Source: Phycomyces blakesleeanus NRRL 1555(-) (Eukaryota; Mucoromycota; Mucoromycetes; Mucorales; Phycomycetaceae). From it: a stretch of 64,000 nt of DNA. A program made the translations under genes and the position numbers. Below, piece by piece: positions 46,088 to 59,000 of the stretch (position 1 is its first letter; each line of letters begins with the position of its first letter). The notes beneath the pieces were generated by a model. The model made no database searches. It was not told the DNA's origin and saw nothing but the letters and a program-made list of their open reading frames with translations. Location of the stretch: the NCBI RefSeq assembly GCF_001638985.1, contig NW_017265166.1, forward strand, positions 248,001 to 312,000. Reading direction: 5' to 3'.

Positions 46088-48892
46088 ATGTCGCCCTTGC
46101 CTACTAATATCACTGCTTTTAAGAGACGCTTTGTTAACGAGCGTGATTTGGAAGAACTAGAGCATTTAATTGAGCAACAAGAAGCTGAGATTTCTAGCGG
46201 AATTCAAGTATAAACAAAACAGACAATAGATTATATGCAAAAAAATGCACACCAATATTAACAATATATCTTTATAGCCTACTAGTATTGCTGCAATTTC
46301 TGAAGAGGTGCCTAAGAAAGCTCGTAGGGGTCGACCATCGAAAAGGATTATGCTGGTTGAAAATTCAACAGCTGAATCGTCCAGTTCAGCCAATTTGTCT
46401 ACTTCTGTTGGCTCAAATGCCTTTGTTGCTCTTCAAAGTAGCTCGTCAATCAATGTGTCTGAGTTTGAGCTTGCACTTAAGGCTTTGCCAATGAAAGTAC
46501 GTGCCAGCACTGCCGCAATTTACAGAATGCCCTTAGAACATTGGAAGGTATGTCTCAACTCAATAGAATAAGAATCTATATTGTATTGATTGTATTCATT
46601 TTTTAATGTTGCTTAAATTGAAGGACTTTTGCGGGAAAAAACCGACACAGATATCCTGTTGATTTTCAGTATCCATACACTGTTGGGCCCACTGAATTTG
46701 TTATTGCTTTCTTCAAAGAATTTGTTTTCAAGCGAACGTATATGAAAAGTGTTTCAGTAGAGACTGATGTTAGAACACAAATTGGCTTAAGAACAGAAGA
46801 TAACGAAGAAAGACAATTGACTTTGCTCCAAAGTAATACAAAATTGCATGAAATACATAAAAAAAAATCCGTCAATTATACTTAATCATCAACCCATTTT
46901 TATAGTTGCTGAGAATGCTCCTTCTAACAAGAACGGTAGTAAGAAAGTTATCGAAGTTCCTTTAGGTATTGAATTTGTCAATCAATACAAGAAAGTCTTG
47001 ATGTTCTTGCACGAATTCCAGTCCGAGCGCCGAGAAGTTGGATGGCCGTCTCCAAAGAAGACTAAAGAAGTGATCGAATTGATCAAGAAGTATGAACACG
47101 ACCTTGTTTACGACCAAGTACAAACAAACGTAGATAGAGCAGCCCATTGTGTGATTCGGGACTCTTATAAGTCTGGCGAACTTATAAGAATCCTGAAGAG
47201 CCTTTGGACTTCTGACAGCGAATCAGGCTTGCGCGAGATGTTTTCTATCTCTTCCCGCCACCATATGCTACTTAGGGATCAGGATTTGAGAAATTTAAAC
47301 TTTGCGGATTGCTTTTGCACGATCATTCCAAAGAAACAGTACAAAGGAATGCAACAGGCTCTTGCTTTGGTTTTTAGTCTAGACAAGGGCAAGACTCTGA
47401 AGGAAGGAGAAGTCAAATTTGCATGTGCCATGCGCCATGAAAACGTATTCAGATGTCCTTTTGGTGCATTTGCCTTTTTTATGTTCAGTTTGCTTCAAGT
47501 AGGTTGGCCAGCTAAAAAAAGGGACTTTTTTAAAATAATTTCTAACTTTCTTGATAAAAATTATAGACCAGTGGTGACTTCTTGAACGAAGACAGATGGC
47601 AGAACTGGAAGGTATTGCGTGGACGTACCAGCCCTGAGAAGAGTTTAACTGGCGCTTCTCAATGGAAAACTCCAAAAAAGGCACTTGCAGATGAAGAGAT
47701 ATACACCACACGAGTAACGCACGGTGGCCGTCATGCTGGGTCAATGGAATCTGAGGGCTTAGGGATACCTTTTGATCTGATCAAGCGAGGAGGATGGAAG
47801 GATCGACTTGGTCGTTTGGAGACCCATTACTTGGGTAAACTCCCATCTCCTTTTGCCAGAGGTATGGCTGGCTTTTGGGAAAAGCCTTTCTCACTAGCAA
47901 GAAATGGCGTGTCACCGCCAATGGAATTACAAAAGATGGTATTTCCTTGGATCGAAGACTATTTCGGTGTCGGTAATGCAGAGTGGGTAGCTGTCTGTGA
48001 GAAGGAGATGAATGAAGTCGATGAGAACGAGGATGAGGATGAAAACATCATAAATTTGGAGATAGATGAAGAAGCAGATTCCGTAGAATTCGTGGAGGAA
48101 GATGGAAGATTGCAGTCGAAAGAAAAAAAGAGAAAAGGAAAGCAAAGAGCAACTCAAAGCAGTATCAATACAGCAAAGCGCGGATTTTTACGACTCCTGA
48201 TACGATGCAGAAGAATAATCTTACAAGATGCAGCCATTTACTTGTACTTGAACAAAGAAAACAAGCACATCAACACAAGAAACCTTCCGTTCTCAAGTAA
48301 CAGCTTCAGAATATTCCAAGAGGATATTGTAGCTGCCATTACCAGCCCTTCCATTGGTAGACTAGAAGAGTATGAAAGCCTTGTTCCTAACATTGTCGAT
48401 ACGAACAAAGAGGTAGCCAACAGAGTGACAGAAGTAAATCATCGGATCATACGATTGCAGCAACAACAAGACAGCCGATTTGAGAAAAATGAAAACTCTT
48501 TCAACAACTTCATTGAACAAAGTAACCAGCAGAATTGGCTTCTGATGAACACGACACAGCAACTGGCTAAGGACATAAAAATCCTCATGATCCAGCAACA
48601 GTGTTTAAATTCACAAATGCAATTACTCATGGCTACCAACAATGCTTCTCAAAGCGTAAATACCAACGCCAGCTTGTCTCAACTGCCTATCTTTCCTGTT
48701 CTTTCTACTACTCATTCAACGTCGCCTTTTCCTTTCTCTACCTCTGCTCCTTTTACTCCTCCACCTACTCAGCAACCATTTGCTATAAGTGCCGCCCCAC
48801 CTTCACTCAATTCAAATAGACACCCCATTGTTTTGTCGAAGCCCAAAGCTAAGAAAAAGGCTAGATGGGTTAGCTACGAGCCTAACAATTAA
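46088..48892 (+). CDS. Crypton/Ndc10-type tyrosine recombinase-like protein, apparently intact
   Basis: Exons 46088-46207, 46278-46547, 46670-46832, 46906-47498 and 47567-48892 join without frameshift to give 823 residues. An AT-hook (RRGRPSKR, residues 56-63) and a Ser-rich stretch come first. The central region matches fungal Ndc10 domain II/Crypton YR proteins. It contains HHMLLRDQDLRNL with candidate catalytic Arg308, a RCPFGAFAFFMF block, THGGRHAG with His434 and Arg437, IKRGGWKDRLG with Trp459, HYLG with Tyr470, and the typical closing LPSPFARGMAGF. An acidic run (residues about 530-555), a basic patch, a likely coiled coil near residues 660-720 rich in Gln/Asn, a Pro/Ser/Thr-rich tail and a basic end (KPKAKKKARW) follow. 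It may be a Crypton mobile element or a domesticated DNA-binding factor. The R-H-R-W-Y set suggests it could still cut DNA. Confidence 0.8.
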
Positions 48893-49822
48893 AAATACTC
48901 TTTTTTAAAAGCCGTGATATATACACTACCATATATCTGTTACTCATTATTCTTATCTGTTACTATTCTTTATCATATTATCTATTCACCTTATTCTTTA
49001 TCAGCTACAATACATTTTAATAAAAAATTAAATATATATATTTACACAATTATGCATTTCGTATGAGTCATTTTAAAAGATGTTGAAGTAAGAAAGACAA
49101 TATAAAATAAATAGAGTTGATGAATAAAGTATCATATAAACCATGTAGTAGTATAAGGTAAACATACTTTACCTCTGGCGTCTGATATGACACTCAAGAT
49201 TCGCATTTTAAGAAGACTTTCATGGGTAAAAAACCCGATTTTTTTCCCAGTATGAGATTTCAGTATTGACATATTTTTCTCCTAAAAAGGAAAAACTGCT
49301 ATTTTAAGTAATTTTTCAACTGCCTGGGCCTATAGGTCAGAGAATTTTTTCATTGGCTGTCCATATTAGGATCAGTTTAGTTTTTATACCGTTACAGTAA
49401 ATAATTGTCTAAAAAAAATTGGTTAAATCATTTTTGTAAACAAAACAAAGGATATATAAATTCAGTGCTTCACTATAACATTCGAGCAATAAAAAGATGG
49501 AACTTCAGGTTTAAATAAACCGCTGTGGATGCTCCAAGTCGTCCCATTTAAATATGTCTTTTGGTGTGACTTGAATATTCTAATTACACAAACCACTGTG
49601 GATTCTCTATTAAATATGATATTCAAATACACACATACATATATTTCTTGCCCATTTGAGCGCTGTTTTTTCTTTGTTTATTCTTAGACTATGTACACAT
49701 GAAACAGAAGAAGTATGAGAAAAAAGGATGTATGCACGAACAAAGAAAAAGAATGGACAAGAATATAACTAGAATGAATATAAAAAAAAAGAGAGAAAGA
49801 AAAGAAAAGAAAAAGAGATATA
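48893..49822. other. Convergent spacer (recombinase gene / FNIP)
   Basis: 930 bp. It contains a 14-bp direct repeat with one mismatch, AAACCGCTGTGGAT at 49517-49530 and AAACCACTGTGGAT at 49590-49603, and short hairpins near 49225-49240. If the recombinase gene is part of a mobile element, its right end should lie here, but I cannot define it. No gene is seen. Confidence 0.45.
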
Positions 49823-52248
49823 TCAATGTGCACCCTGAGACACAAATGGGCCAAGAACATCCCATACTTTACTACCATATGTACTGCATACATTTACAAG
49901 AAGTGGAATATCATTTCCATGCACCCTATGAAATATATATACATGATATATAACATCATTAGTTATGATTATTCTCAAGAAGATCCTATTTCAATATTTA
50001 ATCAAATCCTAAGTTTCTTACCCAATATCAGCCGCCAGTGCATTTGGATCTTCAAGGTGATCCAAGGCACCTGTCTCAATACATTCATAAACTCGCTCTT
50101 GTAAAAGTGTACTTCTAAAATAGATGAGCTGAAGACCATCTTCGAATAACTCCACAAGCTACACAAACATACACACAAGAACAGGGAAAATTAGATTACT
50201 ATTGTTTTTTAAGAAGAAAAGTATATATTACCTCATCTGGGGATAATCCTGCGTCATTCTTTTGCTTAACTTCTGCCAAGAGGTCAAAAACAAGGTTGGA
50301 CAGACGTACGTTTTGCCAGCCATTTGAGATAACTTCAGCTGTTCCGTTACTGTAAAATCATTAAAAATAAATATATATATATACATATAATTGTAAGCCG
50401 TTTGGATAATATGGCTTACATATGATGCTCGTCTAATTCAGATAATTGTTGATGTAATACTCGGCAACGTCTACATAGAATGTTTAATTATTAGTATTAT
50501 GTTGGTGAGTATAATCATACACACATATGCATACATTATATAATGTAATATATTCTAATTAACAGAGAAAAACGTTTATATATACTCACAATAAACTTGT
50601 GTCAATTACAAGACAGGCAGATTCGGATACAGAGTCTGATAATGAGAACTGTTGTAGTGTCATCTTCATATCTTGTTCTAATTGAGTATCGGATAAAGTA
50701 TTCGGCATGCCCATAAGAACAAAATCGGATTTATATCCTTCGCAATAGGATGCCATAAGAGAACGACCGTAAGATTTGGCGTACAACCGATCTGCAGGAT
50801 CAGTTGGAATACCGTTATCCTTTACTTGTGTAATATCAGGTTCCATGTGAAAAATTGAAGATCTGCGAGTAGAATACAATAGTGTATAAGAATAAGATAT
50901 ATATATATATATATAATCCGAATATTTTGTGTATAATAAAAACTTGCCTTGGCATCTCTACTGGGTACACTCCAGAAGGAGATATAACAGGTTTATCAAA
51001 GTATTTGGTTTTTTCTTCGGTTATGGGTTTTTGGGTATCTGTGCCTGTGCCTGTGTCTGTGTCTGTATTTGACGAAACTTTGTTCTGACTACCGTCCGCC
51101 TGTTGCTGTTGCTGTTGTTGCTGTTGAGGCTGCTGTTTGGCCCATGATTTTTCTGTGTTTTTGGTTCCATTGAACACGTCAGTAGAAGAGGGCCATTGTG
51201 ATGTGTACATATTTGGGGTTGTGCTGAGCGACGTTGAGTTTGAGTTTGTTGTGATTGACTCTGGGGATTCTGTCGGGTATGTCTGTAGATCGGGTCTCTG
51301 CTGGGTCTTTGGGATCGCAATTGACTCCAAGTCAGTAGATGACCCGATCAGTTGACGAACAATTTTGTCCTCCAGCTTTAGCGCAAAACTTTCATCGCCT
51401 CCTCTTTCGCAGCCAAACAGATCAACTGTCTCTGGATCAAGCAAGGATTCAAAGTTTTCGTATACCTCATTGCATCGTATAAGATAGCTAAGGATGTACA
51501 ATATACGTCGAACAGTACTGGCTTTCTGGCCAATGACTATTGTTCTTGTTATTCGAGAAGGTGTTCCAACGTAACCATACATATCACTATTAAAAATCAA
51601 AATCAAAATTAAACCAGACATATGTATATATAAAGAAAAGATAAATTGTTATAAAATAGCTAATGGATCCCAAAAATAAATACGGAGAACTATAAAAGGC
51701 TCGTACCTCAATTGAGCCCACAGAGGGTCATAATTTCCGTGATGACAACCAATATTCTACACAGACACACAGGCAATAATGTTATTATTTTGATATCTAG
51801 GTTGAACTAATACTAATAACGTTTTATTGTATTTATTTTTTCTTTCTTTATTCATGCGAATTGATGCAATAGGATGTGATGTAACGTGACGTGACGTGAC
51901 GTGATAAGGTTTGATGTGATATGATGTGATATGATGTGATGCGATGAAATATTTTATTTTATATATTATATTATACTGTGTGGGATTGACTTACAACTTC
52001 ATTTTCTGGTGGAGCAACTGTATTGACCCAAGACAAATGGTAAGCAAGAACGGCTGTAATCATGGTGGATACAAGATAATTGTGGGCCCTGTTGTCAAAC
52101 TCGGTGATCAAATGGACCAACTCTTTGATCAGACTCTTGCTGTAATCTGATTTGCGTTGAGGAAATGTCGACATGTTCAACCACAGGGGTTCCTAACAAC
52201 AATTCATGCAAGGGGAGGGAACGTTGGCCAGACTGCCTCCAACCCTTG

Positions 52249-52284
<36 letters not shown>

Positions 52285-54217
52285 GCATACACACGTATGT
52301 ATATATGTATATCCATACACACACACTCACATACACATATCTATATATCTATATATATACTTGTGTGTGTGTACGTATGTTTACATGTGGTAATTAAGTT
52401 TACCTGAATGCGTGGTGTTCCATACAGCTCGTAAAACGCATTCTTGAATTGATGGACAGCTTCTATCATAATGTGTTCATTTTGGAATATATTTGGGCTC
52501 AAATGGGACGGATTTGTCTTGGTTTTCCTTAGCTTGGCAAGGTCAATTTTATTGTATTGTATTATATTATATTTCATTGCAAAATGTGTGTGCGTGTTTT
52601 TTTTTGAATTTTTGATTTGTTATTGTGCCATTTCATTTTACATATAAAAAGAAGAAAATATTGGCTTACCGGTACCTGAGAAGTCGGAGGAATATGTGTA
52701 CGAAAATGACTACAGAGTACTCTAAAGGCTTCTGTCTGCAATTGATGCATTCTGTTTTCTATCAGGGCAAAGTGGGAGAATACAAAATCATACAATGTCT
52801 TGTTCTTGTCTTCCAAGGTGATAACGATAGCAAGTGCGTACTTGACTGATCGAGAGGCATGTCGTACGGGCTGTACATATATATTAAGAAAAATAAGGGG
52901 GGTTTGGGAAGAGATTGGTAGGGGTTAAATGTGAAATGGTAATTATCATTAGAATAACAATTATTTTTCAACTCACCACAGATAATCGAGTGCTTGGGAG
53001 AGGCATTGGACGAAAGGTACCGTTTTCTAAAGTAGTCTGACTGAATCGTCGAGATCGCTTTGAACAGAATGATCGCCTTGAGTGAGTCCGGAGTCCCAAA
53101 ATTGGAGGGTAAATGGATGCGGAGTAGCGACTTTCGTCGTCACTCGATTGCTCAGATGTCGTATCTTCCATGGATACAGATTGCATTGACATTGCAGACA
53201 CAGAGCGTTTGGTCTCGTCTCCATAAAACCCACTTCTAGAAGAAGCGGTAGATCTGTCACTGTTAATAGAAGAAAACGACGTCCGCCTTCCTCCCTCTGA
53301 GTCACGTGGATGGAGTGTGAACAGTTTTGATAGTACAATCTGTGGATCCTTGTCTCGTTTGTAGTGGACTTTGGTATTCATCCCTTTGTAAGCTAATGGT
53401 GCTGTACCAAATATCATGTCTCCAATTAGATCTAGCCGACGATTTGCCTAAAAATAGAGGTGTACATATATAAAGATATATAGAAGGATGGGGGCGAAAG
53501 GGTCGAGTTTTTAGAGTTGAAACAATTGCGATTTTAGATGTTTCGTTTCGTTTCGTTTCGTTTTTTTTTAAAAGTAACAAAATTATTTCTTTTTCTTTTT
53601 TTTCTTCTTAAATCTTTTTAAAAAAATTCTTCTTACTTGACGTTGCTGGTGTGATGAACCTTGGTCATGCATCGACAATGAGGGTGTTGCACGTAAACTG
53701 TGTGGTTTAAATTCTTGTCTTCTCCCTATCAATGAGTCCATTTCTAGATTTACTCGCCCTGTCAATGCTTGAAGTTGATTGCCATTCCAGGAACGGGCCA
53801 TTTCTGTTGGTGTTCGGGCATCTTGTGCTAGAATAGCTGGTAGGTCCGAGTCGTAGAGAACTGTTTTGTTTGAATCGCCTGCATCTTGGCAGAATAAGAT
53901 CCGGATGTGTCCTTCCTTCAGGGGTATCGGAGACCATCTTTTTATTATTATTATTAATATGATTGTTATTAAAAGAAAGTGACAGAGAGATAAAAAGAGA
54001 GAGAGATAGTATAGTTAATGAGGGAAGGTAGAGGTCTAGTTAGAGATTACGAATGGCAACAACAAAGAAAAGCGATAATAGTAATAAAAAATAATGAAGA
54101 GAAAAAAAAAGGAATACACTGTGGATTGTCTTACGGTTCGGATTCTAAAAGAGACTGCGTATAAATATCATCGTTGTCTCTAGAGGCTGCTTTGCTGCGA
54201 AAGAGTCTTTGGAGCAT
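49823..54217 (-). CDS. FNIP: Folliculin-interacting protein homologue (FNIP/Lst4 family)
   Basis: Partner of folliculin in amino-acid and AMPK/TORC1 signalling at the lysosome or vacuole; a longin/DENN-type protein. Starts at 54215-54217 with MLQRLFRSKAASRDNDDIY. The N-terminal domain has HIRILFCQDAGDSNKTVLYD and, after a spacer, MIFGTAPLAYKGMNTKVHYK with QIVLSKLF, a close match to FNIP1/2. The middle (DENN-like) part includes VRHASRSVKYALAIVITLED and IENRMHQLQTEAFRVLCSHF. Then come TFPQRKSDYSKSLIKELVHL and KASTVRRILYILSYLIRCNE. A long Ser/Thr/Gln insert precedes the C-terminal DENN portion with MASYCEGYKSDFVLMGMPN and NDIPLLVNVCSTYGSKVW, the FNIP end motif. About thirteen exons. Ser-rich linkers could be phosphorylation targets (inference). 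Confidence 0.87.
51884..51904. repeat. TGACG pentamer array in a FNIP intron
   Basis: Four tandem ACGTG/TGACG units, followed by GATGTGATAT repeats to about 51945. TGACG and ACGTG are also cores of bZIP and bHLH sites, so the array could bind such factors; it may equally be a plain microsatellite. Confidence 0.8.
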
Positions 54218-56030
54218 CCTCCCTTTCCCCCTTTGACTCGCGGAATCAGGAAGGAGGTGAGACTCAAGCAAGAAAAAAAAGGGTCGACTAAAGAAGGGTT
54301 GACAACCCATGTGTCGCATCCCAGTCACATGATAAACACCCCACACACAGACACACACACACACAGACACGCACACCACACACACATCACACACCACACT
54401 TTTTTTTTTCTTTTGGATGAGTACGGAGTTGAAAAAGAAAGGCTTGTTTTTTATTTTCTTTTTTGTTTCTATGGTGATTTCTTTTTTATTTTTTATTTAT
54501 TTATACTTGAATTACTTTGATGTTGCTATAGTGACCACACAATACTATCAAAAGTAGGTGATAGTAATATTAGGATAGTCATGATATAGCCTTCAATTTG
54601 TAATCATAGGCATATGAATGTATTGTGTTCGGACCGTCAGGCGCCGACCGTTAAATAGATATTTATACTCATTCATTCATTCAATCACTCGGGCATATAC
54701 TCAAATGCACATGTACAGATGTTATATATATTAGATAGGCCGGCTAATGGACAACTATATAGCGTCAAGACAGGTGATACAACCTTGGATTCTATTCCGC
54801 ACCAAGCCTAAGCTTAATATTATCATTATCATTATTTTAGTTGAGAGCCTAAAACGTTATCATTTGAGTACTACACACATTAACACACGTACAAGCACAT
54901 AGACGTAAATGTAAGTGTAAAGTACACATGCACACATAGCTTTCAATTGTCTGGGATATAGCACTTGAATACTTTTGTGCTTCACTTTGATCGAGAATTT
55001 TCTTTCTTTCTGTCTCTACTTCATATTTGGCCCGCCGATCTTCGGGAAGGAAAAGTGCAACATTATGAACTGTACACAGAGTGGGTAATATAAAAATATA
55101 AATTAATATATATAATAAAACGAAATGTGTGCTATCTGTTACACCTCACCATTTTATTATATTATAATATTATATATTTCGAGTGTGGCTGAAAAGGATT
55201 ATAAAGTGGATTGTACAGCTGTACTCTCTCTCTCTTTCTTTCTTTTGCTCTTTCTTATGTAACTGTTTATCTGGCTGACTGGCTAGCTATCTATATATTT
55301 TAATACTTTTCAAATAAAATAAAAGTATGGGCTTTGTGTGTCTATTCTGACTTTTGTTAGCTAAACCAAACTAATGTCAAAAAATTTATGCTTTAATATG
55401 AAACTTCTTACTCTTGATTATTGTTTGTTTTAAAGAAGTTCATTGACTTATCAATGCAGTACATAAGAATACTATATAAATTATGTATATGTGTGTATAT
55501 ACTAATATATAAAAATATATAAATAACACGAGGCATGCAGTTTTGGAAACATTAAAAAAAAATTAAACACAAACACATATATATATAAAAAAAGGCTGGG
55601 CAGTCTCACCTTAAAGCATTTTATTATTATTTTACTTTATTTTCCTCTTCTTCTTCTTCCTCTTCTTTGTCAAAGATTACTACAATAAACTGATACCCTG
55701 TCTCTTTCTCTCTCTCCCTTTCCTCCTCCCCCCATTTTTACTGCAGGTCTTTTGTTAGAAGCCAGACTTTCTCTATAAAGACTTTCTCGGTCTTCAAAAA
55801 AGGAAAAAAGCATAAAAAAACACAAAAAAAAACGTATATATAAGCATCTACATATACATATACACAAACACAAGTGCAAGTGCACATATACGCATACGCA
55901 TACGCATACGCATACGCATACGCACACGAACAAAAAAAAGAAACCACTTTTTTAAAAAAAAACAGCCCAGTCAAATTTATTGGACATTACATTTCCAATT
56001 CAACCTTTCTCATTTCTTTAAAACCTCATC
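54218..56030. other. Divergent intergenic region (FNIP / F-BAR gene)
   Basis: 1.8 kb with both promoters: ACAC tracts near 54345-54400, T-rich DNA, a CT tract near 55650-55735, a GCATAC hexamer array (55890-55924) and a T6/A9 dyad at 55948-55962 about 70 bp before the F-BAR ATG. Open frames in the ACAC and GCATAC areas are repeat artefacts. No gene is recognised. Confidence 0.55.
55890..55924. repeat. GCATAC hexanucleotide array upstream of the F-BAR gene
   Basis: Five to six tandem CGCATA units in the proximal promoter or 5' UTR, about 110 bp before the start codon. Confidence 0.9.
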
Positions 56031-59000
56031 ATGGCGAAATCACGAATAGCAGATCACTTTTGGGTACTTTTTCTATCTATATATTTTATATTGCATAAAC
56101 AAAAGAATCCCTTTTTTTTTATCATTATTATATATGCTTAGCTTCTCACAAAGGCATTTGATAGGCCGAAGATAACAAAGCTCTAAACATATTAAGTGAA
56201 CGAATGCAAAACTCCAACTCAACCTGCAATGCAATACGAACAGTTTTTGAAAAGAGGCAAATATATATATATATATATTAAAGATATCTATAATATATTT
56301 TGCTATTCAAATCTATTCATTTATTTCATTTAACAACGAAAGCATGTTATTATGCATTTATTAATTTTATATATATATTTATATATATGTATGTATGTAA
56401 TGGCTTCCTTTCTTATATTATTATTATGATTATTATGATCATAAAAAAACGAACGAACGAACAAACGAACGAACGAATAAACGAATAAACGAATAAACGA
56501 ATAAACGAATAAAACAGGGCACGAATTGAAGAGGAATATGGACAGAGATTATTGCAACTCTCAGAAATATCATTATCTGAATTTGAAGAAAGCTACAGTA
56601 CATTTTCTGAGTCACTCGAAAGCATACCAACCGCAACAGAAGCAGCAGCCCGTGCTCACATTGATCTTGCCCAGCACATCAAGCAACTCTTAGAAACTCC
56701 ATTGGCAGGATTCATCCGCAACCAAAAAGAGCAATGGAAAATGGCAAGATCCCAAAATTTATAAATATGTGTATAGAGATTTGTGGATATGTAAATGTGG
56801 ATTAATTTGAATTTGAAGTTGAAGTTGAATTTGAATAAACCCATAACCCCCCCCCCCCCCCCCCCCACAAGGCTTGTTTGTTAATCGAAATGTCTACATT
56901 TTAGGCTACAACACGCGTAGGTGAATCTCAGAACCTAAAGAGCAGATATATTCAAGGAATGCAGCACGTAAGAAAAAGAGGGAGAAATGCAGAGCTTATA
57001 CTAAATTGAATAATAATACAATAATGATGAATTGATTTCTGTACAGGCCCAGTCAAAGTACATGGACGAATGTACCAAATTATCTAGAGCAAATAGTCTG
57101 ATGGATTATAATGCGAGATCTGAAATACAGCAGGTATTGCATATCTCTTTCTTCTTTATAATCTATAATCTATAATCTATGTTCTTATATATGCATAGTC
57201 AATTAGCTTCTTTTATTCTTTCCTTAAAGAAATAAATAAAGATGGGTATATATTTAAACGAGCTCAACTAATATCCTGTTATTACAATTACCACAATTCT
57301 TTATTGTTATTGAACCACATCATTTGCTCTGTTTCTTTTATGCTTTATTGCCATCATAATTACTATTACCATTGCTGTTGCTGTTGGTGTTTTTTCTATC
57401 TATTTTATTGAATTATAGTCCCTACACATTATTTCAAGTCTAGGTAAATTGAATATTAATATAGCTACTATGCTTAGTATCGTTATTATAATGAGTATAG
57501 ATATTATAATTAATAGGGTAGTCAATAAAACCAAGTACAAAAAAATATGAAAGAATATTGTACTGATAAGTCCCATTGTTATTTTTCTCTATAATATATA
57601 TACACATGTACCCTTTTCCTCTTCTTCTTTTTATGCTTCGTATATATATATATATTATACAACATTTCAGAACAGTCATATAAGCAATCGCTAGAAGACC
57701 TAGAATCAGTATCAAAACAATGGGTCGATGATTGGAGAAACACATGCGAGACATTTCAAAAACTCGAAGAAAACAGAATTGATTATCTACGTCGTACGAT
57801 TTGGTCGTAAGTCTTTTTTTTTGCTAATTTTTTTGTGTACATATATTAATGTTTTATCAATAATTGCAATATTTTAGATATGCCAATATGATGTCGACAG
57901 TCTATGTTGTAGATGATCAGGTAAAGAAAAGAAGAATACATATATTCATATAAATATAAAATAATAATAATCTTCAAGTCTTGTGAAAGAATTCGTACAT
58001 CTTTAGAAGTTATCGACATTTCTGGCGACACCAATGCCTTTGTCAATAAAAAGGGTACCAGTACGACGATACCAAATATACCTCAGTTTGTACCTTTCAA
58101 CAATGACCACAATGACCCTTTGTTCAACCTAAACCTAAATCATCTAAATCATAGCCGTAACAACAGCCAGTCTGTAAACTCAGAAGGAAAGGGCTCAAAT
58201 AGTAGAAATACTCATGAAATCAATATTCCAGTAGCAGATGAAGAGCTACGGTCAGTAAATGATCAACTGAGGATGCTACCACTGACTTCAGAAATAGCCG
58301 ACACCAAGTTTGTTCATCAAATGGTAAAAAGAAAAGAAATAGAAAGAATTACTATGACTGTTATTCTTACCTTCTCTGCTTGATATATCTATCTACACAG
58401 TCAGATAGAGAAAGCTCTATTATTATTCCCAGTACAAACAGTCGACTTTCGTTCAAAGATACCTCTAATATACTTGGTCGAGAAATCAGCCAAACTCGTA
58501 CAGCAGATTCGAGGTAATAGAATAATAATCTCAGAAAACTCAAAAATATTACATAGACATATATCAATTGCTTACAACTTATGTTTTCTGTAACCAGCTC
58601 GGACATGTTGCAAAATACGTTAATCCCTGTATTGCCAGCGCTAGATAAATCACCCACGGATGGACTATTTCGGGTACATTGACAAAAACAAATATATAAT
58701 TGGCTCGTTAGTGGTTTGTTTTTTATTTATTTATACACGTATTTGTACAGGAATCCTGGGATAGACCTGCATTTTCCCGCAAAGAGTCTAACGGCAGAAT
58801 AGTTGGGCAGAATACTAATCAGAATCAGAATCACAATCACAATCAAAATCGTAATCATAATAACAGTAATGTTAATAAGTATGATACAAAGCAAGTCCAT
58901 GATCTGGAACATATCCCACGTAGTCCGAGACATGCAGTTTCGATTGTCGACCTTCCCCAACGAACATCATCCCTACCCAAAGACGCCAACATGATATTTT

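Noticed and set aside
46548..46669. Apparent frameshift in an A6 run of the recombinase gene
   Set aside because: A GTATGT...GATTTTCAG intron (46548-46669) removes the run and joins the flanking exons in phase, so no frameshift is needed.
54131..55974. Frames rich in Val-Cys, Tyr-Ala or Phe
   Set aside because: Translations of ACAC, GCATAC and T-rich simple repeats.
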